DNA of 64,000 nucleotides from positions 310,001-374,000 of the forward strand of contig CAWIZO010000002.1 in assembly GCA_963840665.1 (NCBI GenBank). Direction: 5' to 3'. The translations under genes were made by a program, and so were the position numbers. Below are positions 41,085-49,540 of this stretch, one piece after another. Below the pieces are notes generated by a model, which searched no databases, was not told the origin of the DNA, and saw only the letters and a list, made by a program, of their open reading frames with translations. This DNA comes from DATFTE01 sp963840665. GTDB taxonomy: Bacteria; Acidobacteriota; Terriglobia; Terriglobales; Acidobacteriaceae. The number at the start of each line of letters is the position of its first letter. Positions within the stretch are counted from its first letter, which is position 1.

Positions 41085-43436
41085 ATGGGTTCGGGACCAA
41101 TTATTCCGGCAAAAAGTGATTTTCTGCGCGACACGCGCGGCCCCTTCCCTGTGGAAGTAAGTGCCACTGCTGGCGGCATTTATCCTTCCCCGCCGGTTCA
41201 GCAGGATTCCGTCTTGCGTGAATATTTGCGCGTACTGATCAAGCGCAAGTGGATTGTAATTTCCTGTCTCGCCATCATTTTTTCCGTCGTCGCCATCGCG
41301 ACCCTTCGAGCTACCCGTATTTATGAAGCATCCGGCAGCATCGCCATCAACAAGATGGATCCGACTCTGCTGAACTTTAAAGACTCGTCCAACGGAGCGC
41401 CCGACTATTACGACCCCGCCGACCTCGATACCGAGGTCAGCATCCTGCGTAGTGATCTTCTCGCCTTGCAGGTGATCAAGGCTCTAAATCTCGACAAGCG
41501 CCCCGAGTTCGGCGGAAAGGGCGTTCCGGCCGGCGATTCCCTAGGCCTTACCACCGACGAGTTGCAACCTGATTCCCAGCGCACTACGCCCTTACTCGAC
41601 AGCTTCAAAGGCAATCTTCGGGTCACGCTAAGACCTAACACCCGCATCATCGACGTTCACTACCGCAGTCCCGACAAAGACCTGGCGGCGCTAGTGGTCA
41701 ATACGCTGATCCACACTTACATCGAGCAGAACTTCAAGACTCGCTACCAGTCGACGATGGAAGCCTCTGACTGGCTGTCGAAGCAGCTCGTCGATCTGCA
41801 GATGAAGGTCGAGACCTCTCAGGAAAAGCTCGTCAATTACCAGAAAGAACATGAGATTCTCGGCATTGACGAAAAGCAGAACATCATCACTTCCAAGCTC
41901 GACGAACTGAACAAAGAATTGACCTCCGCCGAGTCAGAGCGGATGGAGAAGCAGGCGGTCTACGAGCTAGTGCAATCGAACGACGCCGATGCGGCTGCCG
42001 CAGCGGCCATCAGCGCGAGCGCCAACTCCGCCACAGGAAGCGCAAGTTCAACCCTTTTGGAAAAACTGCGCGAGCAGGAAGCTGACATCAAGATTCAGGT
42101 CGCTCAACTCAGCACCCAGTTCGGCCCTTCTTACCCCAAGGTCGCACAGTTGGGCAGCCAGTTGAAAGAAGTAGACTCGCAAATTCAGATCGAGATGAAG
42201 AAGGTAGTCTCGCGGGTCCGCAGCGACTACATGACTTCCCTGCAACGGGAGAACATGCTGCGTGACGCTCTCGACAAACAGAAGCAAGAAGCGAACCAGT
42301 TGAATGAGAGCGCCATCGAATACAGCCTGCTGAAGCGCGACGTGGAGAGTTACCGCACTCTCTATGAAGGGCTCCTTGAGAAACTGAAAGAAGCGGGAGT
42401 GACGGCTGGACTAAAGTCGAGCAACATACGTCCAGTCGACATGGCTCGCGTTCCGGTTTCGCCTTCAGAACCGAACGTTCCCCGCAACCTTTCTTTCGCC
42501 CTTGCACTCGGACTTACCACCGGTATCGGCTTAGCTTTCCTGCTCGAGGGTCTGGATAACACAGTGCGCACGCCGGAACAGGCGACGCTTATTTCGGGAC
42601 TGCCTTCTCTCGGCATGATCCCACTCGGCTCGAAGTCACCAACCGAAGGATCGACACGGAAACGCTTGGCGGTTGCGGCTTCCAAAGAAGCAGTCGAACT
42701 GGTCACTCAATCGCGTCCGCAGTCGCAGATGGCTGAGTCTTATCGCGCCCTGCGCACTTCGTTGCTGCTAAGTTCGATCGGATCTCCACCCAAGACCATC
42801 CTGGTGACCAGCGCCCTTCCTCAGGAAGGCAAGAGCACGACGAGCATCAATACGGCGATTGTGCTCGCGCAAAAAGGAACACGGGTTCTGCTGATCGATG
42901 CCGATCTCCGCCGGCCCAGCGTTCATAAGACTCTCGGCATGGGTCCGCGGACTGGTCTCAGCAACGTCTTGACTGGCAGCGCCACTCTGCAACAGACCAT
43001 CGTACGGTCTTCGATTCTGCCGTCCTTGTTCATCTTGCCCGCTGGAACTCCGCCTCCCAATCCCGCGGAACTGTTGGCCTCCTCCAACATGAGAGATGTA
43101 CTTGCCGAATTGCGCGAAGAATATGACCACATCGTGGTCGATACTCCTCCCACGCTTTCCGTGACGGACGCAGTCGTGATGTCCACGCGAGCCGATGCCG
43201 TGGTTCTCGTGATTCGTTGCGGCCAAACTACCAAGCAGGCTTTGCGCCGTTCCAGAGACCTGCTTACCCAGGTGAACGCCCGCGTCTGCGGCGTTCTGCT
43301 CAATGCTGTCGACCTCGACTCCCCCGACTACTATTATTATTACGAGTATCAGGGCAAGTATCATCATTACTATCAGGAAGACGAGTTACTCCCTAAGGAT
43401 GATGTGACGACCCGGGCGACGTCGACGGGCGACTAA
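41085..43436 (+). CDS. Wzc-type polysaccharide co-polymerase and bacterial tyrosine autokinase
   Basis: This 783-residue protein has an N-terminal Wzz domain between two membrane spans (about 51-76 and 469-490) enclosing a long coiled-coil periplasmic part, and a cytoplasmic BY-kinase domain. The kinase has Walker A SALPQEGKSTTS (about 575-586), Walker A' LLIDADLRRPS and Walker B HIVVDTPP (about 682-689). A tyrosine cluster near the C-terminus (about 747-766, many Tyr between SPD and QED) is the usual autophosphorylation site. It controls chain length and export of Wzy-made polymer. It is the first gene of a plus-strand group with the TPR protein and second ligase. A separate Wzb phosphatase or Wza channel is not in the window. 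Confidence 0.93.
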   Translation: MGSGPIIPAKSDFLRDTRGPFPVEVSATAGGIYPSPPVQQDSVLREYLRVLIKRKWIVISCLAIIFSVVAIATLRATRIYEASGSIAINKMDPTLLNFKDSSNGAPDYYDPADLDTEVSILRSDLLALQVIKALNLDKRPEFGGKGVPAGDSLGLTTDELQPDSQRTTPLLDSFKGNLRVTLRPNTRIIDVHYRSPDKDLAALVVNTLIHTYIEQNFKTRYQSTMEASDWLSKQLVDLQMKVETSQEKLVNYQKEHEILGIDEKQNIITSKLDELNKELTSAESERMEKQAVYELVQSNDADAAAAAAISASANSATGSASSTLLEKLREQEADIKIQVAQLSTQFGPSYPKVAQLGSQLKEVDSQIQIEMKKVVSRVRSDYMTSLQRENMLRDALDKQKQEANQLNESAIEYSLLKRDVESYRTLYEGLLEKLKEAGVTAGLKSSNIRPVDMARVPVSPSEPNVPRNLSFALALGLTTGIGLAFLLEGLDNTVRTPEQATLISGLPSLGMIPLGSKSPTEGSTRKRLAVAASKEAVELVTQSRPQSQMAESYRALRTSLLLSSIGSPPKTILVTSALPQEGKSTTSINTAIVLAQKGTRVLLIDADLRRPSVHKTLGMGPRTGLSNVLTGSATLQQTIVRSSILPSLFILPAGTPPPNPAELLASSNMRDVLAELREEYDHIVVDTPPTLSVTDAVVMSTRADAVVLVIRCGQTTKQALRRSRDLLTQVNARVCGVLLNAVDLDSPDYYYYYEYQGKYHHYYQEDELLPKDDVTTRATSTGD

Positions 43437-43476
43437 CAGAGCGTACCCCAACCGCTCCGACAGCTACGGTACTTGA

Positions 43477-44736
43477 ATGCAACTAGCGATCCCTACTCGG
43501 GGAAAAAAGATCGCGGTATTGCTCGCCGCTTCATTTCTGGCGGCGATCTACATTGGTATCTCTGCTCTACAGTTTCTGGCAGCGCACTATTCGGAAAAGA
43601 ACGAACTAGCCAGCCTGGAAAGAGCAGTTCGCCTTCAACCGGGAAACTCTGAATATCGCTATCGACTTGCGCGGTATCTTTCTCTCACCCAGAGCACGCC
43701 TGATATTGTGGCCAGCGCCTACCGCGCCGCCGTCGCCTTAAATCCACATCGTGCTCGATACTGGTTTGAACTCGCGGGTGCTTATCAGTTGATGAGTGAC
43801 ACTCAAGGACAGGCGGATGCTCTCAACCGCGCCGTGCTCGCCGATCCAAGAACTCCAGACGTTGCCTGGCAAGCCGCTAATTTCTCCTTGGTGCAAGGGG
43901 ATAATGACCGGGCCCTGCAGGAGTTCCGAGTGGTTTTGGAAAATGATCCCACTTTCGCGCCCGCTGCCTTACAGCTTTGCTGGCGCGTGAGTCCTGATGT
44001 CGACACCATCCTCAGCAAGGCGATGCCTTCCGATCCCCAGTCGTACTACGCGTTGCTTGACCTGACGATGGCGAAGAAAGAACCCGCGGCGGCCGCTAAA
44101 ACTTGGGCTCAACTCGTCCAACTACAGAAGCCGATCGATTCCGGGCGGGTTTTCGAATACATTCGTTACCTCGTCGCTCAACAGGACGTTGATCAAGCCC
44201 GCAGAGTCTGGCGCGACGCTGGAGCCCTGAGCGGCCTTGCTGCCTACCAACCGTCTCGACAAAACTTGGTAGTGAATGGAGACTTCAGCCTGCCCGTGCT
44301 TAACGGAGGCTTCGATTGGATTTACTACCGATCCAAGGAAGTGGATCTCGCTCTCGACCCGACCCAGGCACACACCGGAAATCGCTCCCTGGCTATCGTT
44401 TTCGACAGCCGCACGCTCGAAGACGCCGGCATTCGCCAACTGGTTCCCGTCGAACCCAATACTACGTATGATTTCTCGGCCAACTTCAAGGCTCAAGACA
44501 TGCTAGGAGCGGGCGGCCCCCGCTTCGCCGTCCAAGATGTGTACGGCGAACAGATTTACTTCGCGAGCGATGATCTTAAGAATGCTGATTTCTGGAAATC
44601 TGTGAGCGGCAGCTTCACCACCGGACCCGAGGCAAAGTTGGTTGTCGTTCGCATTCAACGCAACCCTCCCGGTTCCGCTATTAAAGGCAAACTCTGGATC
44701 GATGGAGTCAAAATGGTCGAGAGGCAAGGCCCATGA
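43477..44736 (+). CDS. Membrane-anchored TPR protein with C-terminal carbohydrate-binding-like domain
   Basis: The 419-residue product has one N-terminal membrane anchor (AVLLAASFLAAIYIGISAL, about 12-30), then TPR-like helices (for example LERAVRLQPGNSEYRYRLARY) to about residue 190, and a beta-rich C-terminal domain from about 264 (LVVNGDFSLPVLNGGFDW) that looks like a jelly-roll carbohydrate-binding module. TPR proteins next to Wzc and O-antigen ligases often belong to polysaccharide assembly complexes in the periplasm. It overlaps the next gene as ATGA. The exact role is unknown; binding of nascent polymer is inference. Confidence 0.75.
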   Translation: MQLAIPTRGKKIAVLLAASFLAAIYIGISALQFLAAHYSEKNELASLERAVRLQPGNSEYRYRLARYLSLTQSTPDIVASAYRAAVALNPHRARYWFELAGAYQLMSDTQGQADALNRAVLADPRTPDVAWQAANFSLVQGDNDRALQEFRVVLENDPTFAPAALQLCWRVSPDVDTILSKAMPSDPQSYYALLDLTMAKKEPAAAAKTWAQLVQLQKPIDSGRVFEYIRYLVAQQDVDQARRVWRDAGALSGLAAYQPSRQNLVVNGDFSLPVLNGGFDWIYYRSKEVDLALDPTQAHTGNRSLAIVFDSRTLEDAGIRQLVPVEPNTTYDFSANFKAQDMLGAGGPRFAVQDVYGEQIYFASDDLKNADFWKSVSGSFTTGPEAKLVVVRIQRNPPGSAIKGKLWIDGVKMVERQGP

Positions 44737-46124
44737 TGCCCCTTACCAGAACGATGTCACCCGAGCCGGCTGTGCCCGCACAGGGTCCGATCGCCGTGGG
44801 CCCCGTCCGTTCGTATCTCGATACCGCGATCTTTCTAGGACCCGTCGGATTACTGCTTTTCGCTCCGCTGGCATTCGGATCCGTCGATCCGTGGTCGATC
44901 TTCATTCTCCAGGCGGGATCGGCTCTGTTTTTTGTGCTCTGGGCTTATCGCCAATGCCAGCGAGGCGAACTCATAGTGTTGTCAAATCCTGTCTTCTACC
45001 CGATGATCGCTTTCGCTGTGCTGATTTCGGTTCAGCTTGTGTTCGGCGCGACTGCATATCGCTACCAGACCTGGACGAATGCCATGCTGTACCTCGCTTA
45101 TGGCTTGCTGTGCTTCCTGATTACGCAGAGCCTGCGTCGTACATCGCAAGTCAAGCTCCTGACCACGACGGTTTGCATTTATGCGGGAGCCGTCGCTCTC
45201 TTTGCCCTGATCCAGGGTCTTTCCGGAACCACCAATTTGTACTGGATTCATACTCCTCTGTCGCGCGGCTGGATCTACGGACCTTACGTGAATCACAATC
45301 ACTATGCAGGGTTGATGGAGATGTTGGTCCCGTTCCCGCTCGTAGTCGCTCTCAGCCATCAGTCCCGAAGTTGGCAACGGAGCATGGCTGCGGCCACAGC
45401 TGCTTTGATCGCCACGACCATCTTTCTCTCCGGCTCCCGCGGAGGCATGGCAGCATTCGCCATCGAGATAACCATCGTTGGAGCGATTCTTCTGCGCGGC
45501 GAGAAGCCCGGGCACGCCACCGCCACGATCGGAATTTTTCTGGTGATCGTCGTCGCCTTACTGGTCTGGCTGGGAGGCGGCGAACTCGTCGACCGCATGT
45601 CTAGCATCCGCTCTGAGGCTCATACCGAAGTCAGTGGTGGAACCCGGCTCGACATCGATCGCGACGGCTTGCATATCTTCGCTCAGAAACCCGTGCTGGG
45701 ATGGGGCCTGGGCACCTTCCCTGAAATCTATCCACAGTTCCGAACCTTCTACACGAACTTCTTCATCAACGCGGCTCACAACGACTATGTTCAACTCTTG
45801 GTAGAAACCGGCTTTCTCGGCTTCGCACTCATGATCTGGTTGCTGGTCTCTGTCTACCGCAACGGCATCAAGAAACTAAAGGATTGGCCACGCGATACCA
45901 ATGGTGCGATTGCCCTCGCCGCGATGTTGGGGATCACCGGAATTCTCTTTCACAGCCTGGTCGACTTTAACCTGCAAATTCCCGCGAATGCTGCCATTTT
46001 TTATGTGCTTTGCGTGCTGGCAGCGATGGAACCCCGGTTCGGACAGTTTCAACGTAAATCACGCAAGAAACGCGGCGATCCTTTGCCCGATTTGTCAACC
46101 GGAACCTTTTCTTCGCTCGCCTAG
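44733..46124 (+). CDS. O-antigen ligase / Wzy-type membrane protein (second copy)
   Basis: This 463-residue protein has about ten hydrophobic spans and a periplasmic loop with the group motif AQKPVLGWGLGTF followed by AAHNDYVQLLVETGF, typical of O-antigen ligase and Wzy families. It is translationally coupled to the TPR protein. It is only distantly similar to the Wzy-like protein at 18432-19856, so the two probably have separate roles: one may polymerise repeat units and the other attach the chain to an acceptor. Which is which cannot be told from sequence. Confidence 0.88.
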   Translation: MMPLTRTMSPEPAVPAQGPIAVGPVRSYLDTAIFLGPVGLLLFAPLAFGSVDPWSIFILQAGSALFFVLWAYRQCQRGELIVLSNPVFYPMIAFAVLISVQLVFGATAYRYQTWTNAMLYLAYGLLCFLITQSLRRTSQVKLLTTTVCIYAGAVALFALIQGLSGTTNLYWIHTPLSRGWIYGPYVNHNHYAGLMEMLVPFPLVVALSHQSRSWQRSMAAATAALIATTIFLSGSRGGMAAFAIEITIVGAILLRGEKPGHATATIGIFLVIVVALLVWLGGGELVDRMSSIRSEAHTEVSGGTRLDIDRDGLHIFAQKPVLGWGLGTFPEIYPQFRTFYTNFFINAAHNDYVQLLVETGFLGFALMIWLLVSVYRNGIKKLKDWPRDTNGAIALAAMLGITGILFHSLVDFNLQIPANAAIFYVLCVLAAMEPRFGQFQRKSRKKRGDPLPDLSTGTFSSLA

Positions 46125-46149
46125 AAAGAAGATCCGCTCAAGGTTACCG

Positions 46150-46180
46150 TCGGGCCGCTACTTCCTGAGCATCGGCCCGA
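46150..46180 (+). terminator. Hairpin after the second ligase gene, possible terminator
   Basis: TCGGGCCG (46150-46157) and CGGCCCGA (46173-46180) form a perfect 8-base stem with a 15-base loop, 25 bases past the ligase stop. The tail TTTAGCCCCTTT has only short T runs, so intrinsic termination would be weak. The rest of the gap to the TonB gene (46125-46325) shows nothing else. Confidence 0.4.
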
Positions 46181-46325
46181 TTTAGCCCCTTTCCCGCTAA
46201 GGCATTACAAGGATTACCAAAGTACACCAGCGGCGGACACGTTTACCCCTTGTCCATTCTCCCGTAATTTGAAACTTCCACCCGGCATCCTCCCCAGGCG
46301 CGGGTCCCTATTTTGGAGCTTATGA

Positions 46326-47375
46326 ATGGCTACGCCTAACAACTTTCAGTTGAGTCTTCTGCCCGAGCGCAGGATGGACTGGCGGACTCTCGCCACCAGC
46401 TACGGGATCGAAGTCTTACTGATCCTGTTCCTGATCAACGTGGGTTTGATCTGGCCTGATCGCATGCAGATCGCGCAGAAGTACCACGTGACTGAAATCA
46501 TTCCTATGCCCGGGTTGCAGCCGAAGCCATTGCAGCCGAAAAAGGCTCCGCCGGTGTTGAAGGCCAAGTTGTTGCCTCCGCCGACCACTTTTACCGCGCC
46601 GAAACTGGTCGTGCCGCACGAGATTCGCAGAGCCGAGGCGCCGAAAGAAGTTGAGGCTCCGAAGGTTGTGGTCAACACCTTCCAGGCTCCAGTCATTAAG
46701 GAAGTTTCTGGCGGCGCGCGTCCGGCATTAATTGTTCATACCGGCGAGTTTGGAAGTTCAGCGACTCCGACCATCAATGCCCCGGTGCAGAAGGTACAAA
46801 CCGGAGGCTTCGGCGATCCGCAAGGCATTAAGGGAACCGGAAAAGAAAATGCGCGCCTGGTCGCTGCCAATACTGGCGCGTTTGATCTGCCGTCCGGACC
46901 CGGGACCGGCAACGGCGCGGGTGGCGCGAACGGCGTGAAGGGCACGATCGCCAGTGCGGGCTTCGGCAACGGAATCGCGAATGGTGGTCAAGGCGACGGA
47001 CGCAGCAACGGCCGCGGTTCAGGCTCCATTCAAACCGGGGGGTTTGGCGCACAGCAAGTTCAACAAGGCGGCGGCGTGAAGGCGCAGATCGACAACGGTC
47101 CTCCCACGAATCCCGTCGAAATTACCTTTAAGCCGAATCCGGTTTACACCGAAGAAGCTCGTAATCTGCACCTCGAAGGTGAAGTTCTTTTGGAAGTGAT
47201 GTTCAGCGCAAATGGGCAATTGCATGTGAATCGCGTTGTGCGGGGCATGGGTCACGGCCTGGATGAGGCTGCGGTCGCCGCCGCCAACAAGATGCGTTTC
47301 AAGCCCGCATTGCGCAACGGTCAGCCCGTGGATTCCACGGCGATCGTGCATGTGGTTTTCCAGTTGGCGTATTGA
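46326..47375 (+). CDS. TonB-family energy transducer
   Basis: The 349-residue protein has one N-terminal membrane span (VLLILFLINVGLIW, about 31-44), a Pro/Lys-rich linker, a Gly-rich repeat-like middle with several copies of TGGFG or AGFGNG, and a C-terminal TonB domain (NPVYTEEARNLHLEGEVLLE to the end). It would span the periplasm and pass energy to outer-membrane receptors. No exbB or exbD gene is nearby. The Gly-rich middle is longer than usual for TonB. It precedes the M48 protease by 21 bases, so the two are likely co-transcribed. Confidence 0.85.
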   Translation: MATPNNFQLSLLPERRMDWRTLATSYGIEVLLILFLINVGLIWPDRMQIAQKYHVTEIIPMPGLQPKPLQPKKAPPVLKAKLLPPPTTFTAPKLVVPHEIRRAEAPKEVEAPKVVVNTFQAPVIKEVSGGARPALIVHTGEFGSSATPTINAPVQKVQTGGFGDPQGIKGTGKENARLVAANTGAFDLPSGPGTGNGAGGANGVKGTIASAGFGNGIANGGQGDGRSNGRGSGSIQTGGFGAQQVQQGGGVKAQIDNGPPTNPVEITFKPNPVYTEEARNLHLEGEVLLEVMFSANGQLHVNRVVRGMGHGLDEAAVAAANKMRFKPALRNGQPVDSTAIVHVVFQLAY

Positions 47376-47396
47376 GAATAAGAGAGGAACAGAGTT

Positions 47397-49235
47397 ATGC
47401 GTACTTGGAATGGAATCGTCACCGCGTTCTTGCTGGTTACGCTGAGCGCCGCCGCGCAGCAGACCGCAGGACAATCTTCGCAGGCCCCGGCCGACGCGCC
47501 GGCCACTGCGCAGGCCACACAACCGGCGAACTCCGGGTCGACCGCGAATGCTGCGGCCGCGACTCCTGTTCAACCGACGTCGCAATCGCAACCTTCGGGT
47601 CCGCCCGCGCCGCCGACGATGACGACGCCAACACCCACCACCATGGATCAGGTGGTCGACCGCACCATCGAGCGTGAGCACGCGCTGATGAAAATGCTCA
47701 GCACCCGCAATCCGCTGGTCGAAACCTATTTGCAGAACCTGACTCTCGATCCCGCAGCCGGTCCGGTTCCCAAGGAAGATCACTACTTCCTCGGACGCAT
47801 GGACCTCGGAGAGAGCGTTGACCGCCGCGACTATCTGTCGAAAGACATGAGCTTCCAGACGCGCATGATGGGCGGCTTCACCAAGATGTTCAAGTTCGAA
47901 TACAAGCCCATGGGCTTCTCGTGGATGATCTTCGCCGACCGCGAAGACTTCGACCGTAGCCACTACGACTTCAAGTATGTGCATCGCGAGTTCCTCGGCG
48001 ATGTGCGCTGCATCGTGTTCGATGTCACCCCCAAGAAAGATGCCGGCAAAGGCCGCTTCCTGGGACGCATCTGGGTGGAAGATCAGGACTACAACATCGT
48101 CCGCCTGAATGGAACGTACGCGCCGCGTCCGAAGAACTCTTATTTCTTCCACATGGATAGCTGGCGCCTCAACCTGATTCCCGGCTACTGGGTTCCTTCC
48201 TACATCTACAGCGAAGAAGGCGACTTCAGCTACGGGTCGAAAGACAAGATGGCCTTCAAGGCCCAGACCCGCATCTGGGGCTACGATTTGAAGAAGAACG
48301 GCCAGACCGACGAACTGACCAACATCAGCGTTGATGCGAGCGTGAAAGACGACAGCGCCGCGGCGCAGGACGCTTCTCCTCTGCAGGCGCAACGTCAGTG
48401 GCAGCAGCAGGCGGAAGACAACGTTGTCGCCCGCTTGCAGGATGCCGGCTTGCTCGCTCCTGATGGCGACGTTGACAAGATTCTGATGACCGTCGTCAGC
48501 AACCTGGAAATCACCAACAACATCGAGCTGCCGCGCCCGGTCCGCACACGCGTGATGCTGACTTCCCCGCTGGAAACCTTCAGCGTGGGCAACACCATCA
48601 TCATCAGCCGCGGATTGATTGACACGCTTCCTGACGAGGCCAGCCTGGCGATGGTGCTTTCGCACGAACTGGCGCACATTGTCCTCGGCCACAACCTGGG
48701 CAGCAAGTTTGCCTTCGACGACCGCATGCTCTTTTCCGACGAATCCACTTACAACAACTTTGGATTCCGTCACGTTCCTGAAGAAGAAACCGCCGCCGAC
48801 AAGAAAGCTCTCGACCTGCTCAAGAACTCGCCCTACGCTCAGAAGCTCGACGTAGCCGGCCTGTACTTGAAAGAGCTTGGACAGCGTGGCCCGCAGCTGT
48901 CGGCCCTTCTGACCGCTCACCTGGGCAACAACTTCACCGACGACAAGGGCAACGTCACGCGCCTGTCTCCGCTGATGACCTCAGCTCCGGCACTCGACAA
49001 CAACAAGCTCGATCAGATTGCTGCGCTGCCGCTGGGCGGACGCATCAAGCTGAACCCCTGGGATGACAAAGTGGACATGATCAAGACGGCCCCGGTGGCC
49101 ATCACTTCGGCGCGCGACAAGATGCCGTTTGAAGTGACTCCGTTCTTCCCGCGTCTGAGCCGCTACAACAGCGGCACGACGAATGGAACGGCGCCCACCA
49201 CCGCGGCTGCCAACGCGGCTCCTGCCAACCAGTAG
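47397..49235 (+). CDS. Secreted M48-family metalloprotease with N-terminal extra domain
   Basis: A signal peptide (about 1-20, AFLLVTLSAAAQQ) and a Pro/Thr/Ala-rich linker precede a beta-rich domain (about 100-300) that recalls outer-membrane lipoprotein carrier-like folds (HREFLGDVRCIVFDV, WVPSYIYSEEGDF). The peptidase domain has HELAH at 423-427 as zinc ligands and EEETAADKKA as the third-ligand region. M48 peptidases of this kind (BepA-like) act in envelope quality control. The fusion of a lipoprotein-sorting-like domain to M48 is unusual, though I cannot rule out that it is common in this phylum. It pairs with the upstream TonB-family gene. Confidence 0.85.
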   Translation: MRTWNGIVTAFLLVTLSAAAQQTAGQSSQAPADAPATAQATQPANSGSTANAAAATPVQPTSQSQPSGPPAPPTMTTPTPTTMDQVVDRTIEREHALMKMLSTRNPLVETYLQNLTLDPAAGPVPKEDHYFLGRMDLGESVDRRDYLSKDMSFQTRMMGGFTKMFKFEYKPMGFSWMIFADREDFDRSHYDFKYVHREFLGDVRCIVFDVTPKKDAGKGRFLGRIWVEDQDYNIVRLNGTYAPRPKNSYFFHMDSWRLNLIPGYWVPSYIYSEEGDFSYGSKDKMAFKAQTRIWGYDLKKNGQTDELTNISVDASVKDDSAAAQDASPLQAQRQWQQQAEDNVVARLQDAGLLAPDGDVDKILMTVVSNLEITNNIELPRPVRTRVMLTSPLETFSVGNTIIISRGLIDTLPDEASLAMVLSHELAHIVLGHNLGSKFAFDDRMLFSDESTYNNFGFRHVPEEETAADKKALDLLKNSPYAQKLDVAGLYLKELGQRGPQLSALLTAHLGNNFTDDKGNVTRLSPLMTSAPALDNNKLDQIAALPLGGRIKLNPWDDKVDMIKTAPVAITSARDKMPFEVTPFFPRLSRYNSGTTNGTAPTTAAANAAPANQ

Positions 49236-49401
49236 GGCCGCTCAACGAGGTGCAATAAGCGAGGCCGGGACACGGAAGCAATTCCGGAGTTCCGGCTTTC
49301 GTATTTGGACTTGGTCGTTCGTCGGTGGTCGGTAGTCGTTCGTCCGCGTGGCCATTGGTCGCGGCGTAGGGACTTCCAGCCCTCGACCTCCCTCACATCC
49401 T

Positions 49402-49416
49402 GACGTCATCCTGAGA
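49402..49416 (+). repeat. Copy of a GACGTCATCC dispersed repeat
   Basis: The 14 bases GACGTCATCCTGAG (49403-49416) occur again exactly, inverted, at 59408-59421, and in part at 59301 and 59321. The following bases (to about 49436) also resemble the next section of the element at 59321 (GGATCT), so this may be a half copy. Confidence 0.55.
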
Positions 49417-49470
49417 CCGATAGGTCGAAGGATCTCGCGCGCAGTGACAATAGGCCTTGCTTCGTATCAG

Positions 49471-49490
49471 GGCACGCCTTCAGGCGTGCC
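49471..49490. repeat. Palindromic hairpin element
   Basis: GGCACGCC, loop TTCA, GGCGTGCC: a perfect 8-base stem. A second small stem GCGC-TTTA-GCGC follows at 49510-49521. The layout (stem, four-base loop of T-T-x-A) matches the element at 62262-62281, so these belong to a REP-like intergenic family or act as a bidirectional terminator between two convergent genes. Confidence 0.6.
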
Positions 49491-49540
49491 GCCAGCGACA
49501 AGACAATTTGCGCTTTAGCGCCTGAGGTTCGGTCTCGGGG

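Larger units (their letters stand above)
49236..49540. other. Intergenic region with two repeat motifs
   Basis: These 305 bases lie between the convergent M48 and polymerase IV genes. They hold a dispersed-repeat half (49402-49416) and two hairpins (49471-49490 and 49510-49521). No coding frame is convincing. Confidence 0.6.

Noticed and set aside
1..46124. Exosortase/PEP-CTERM type polysaccharide locus
   Set aside because: Asparagine-synthase, Wzc and deacetylase-like genes occur in such loci, but no exosortase membrane protein and no PEP-CTERM protein were found in the window.
47019..48920. 633-codon antisense open frame opposite the TonB and M48 genes
   Set aside because: It mirrors two genes with clear family motifs (TonB domain, signal peptide, HELAH) and its product is low-complexity His/Arg/Gly-rich text with no recognisable domain; it results from GC-rich codon use.
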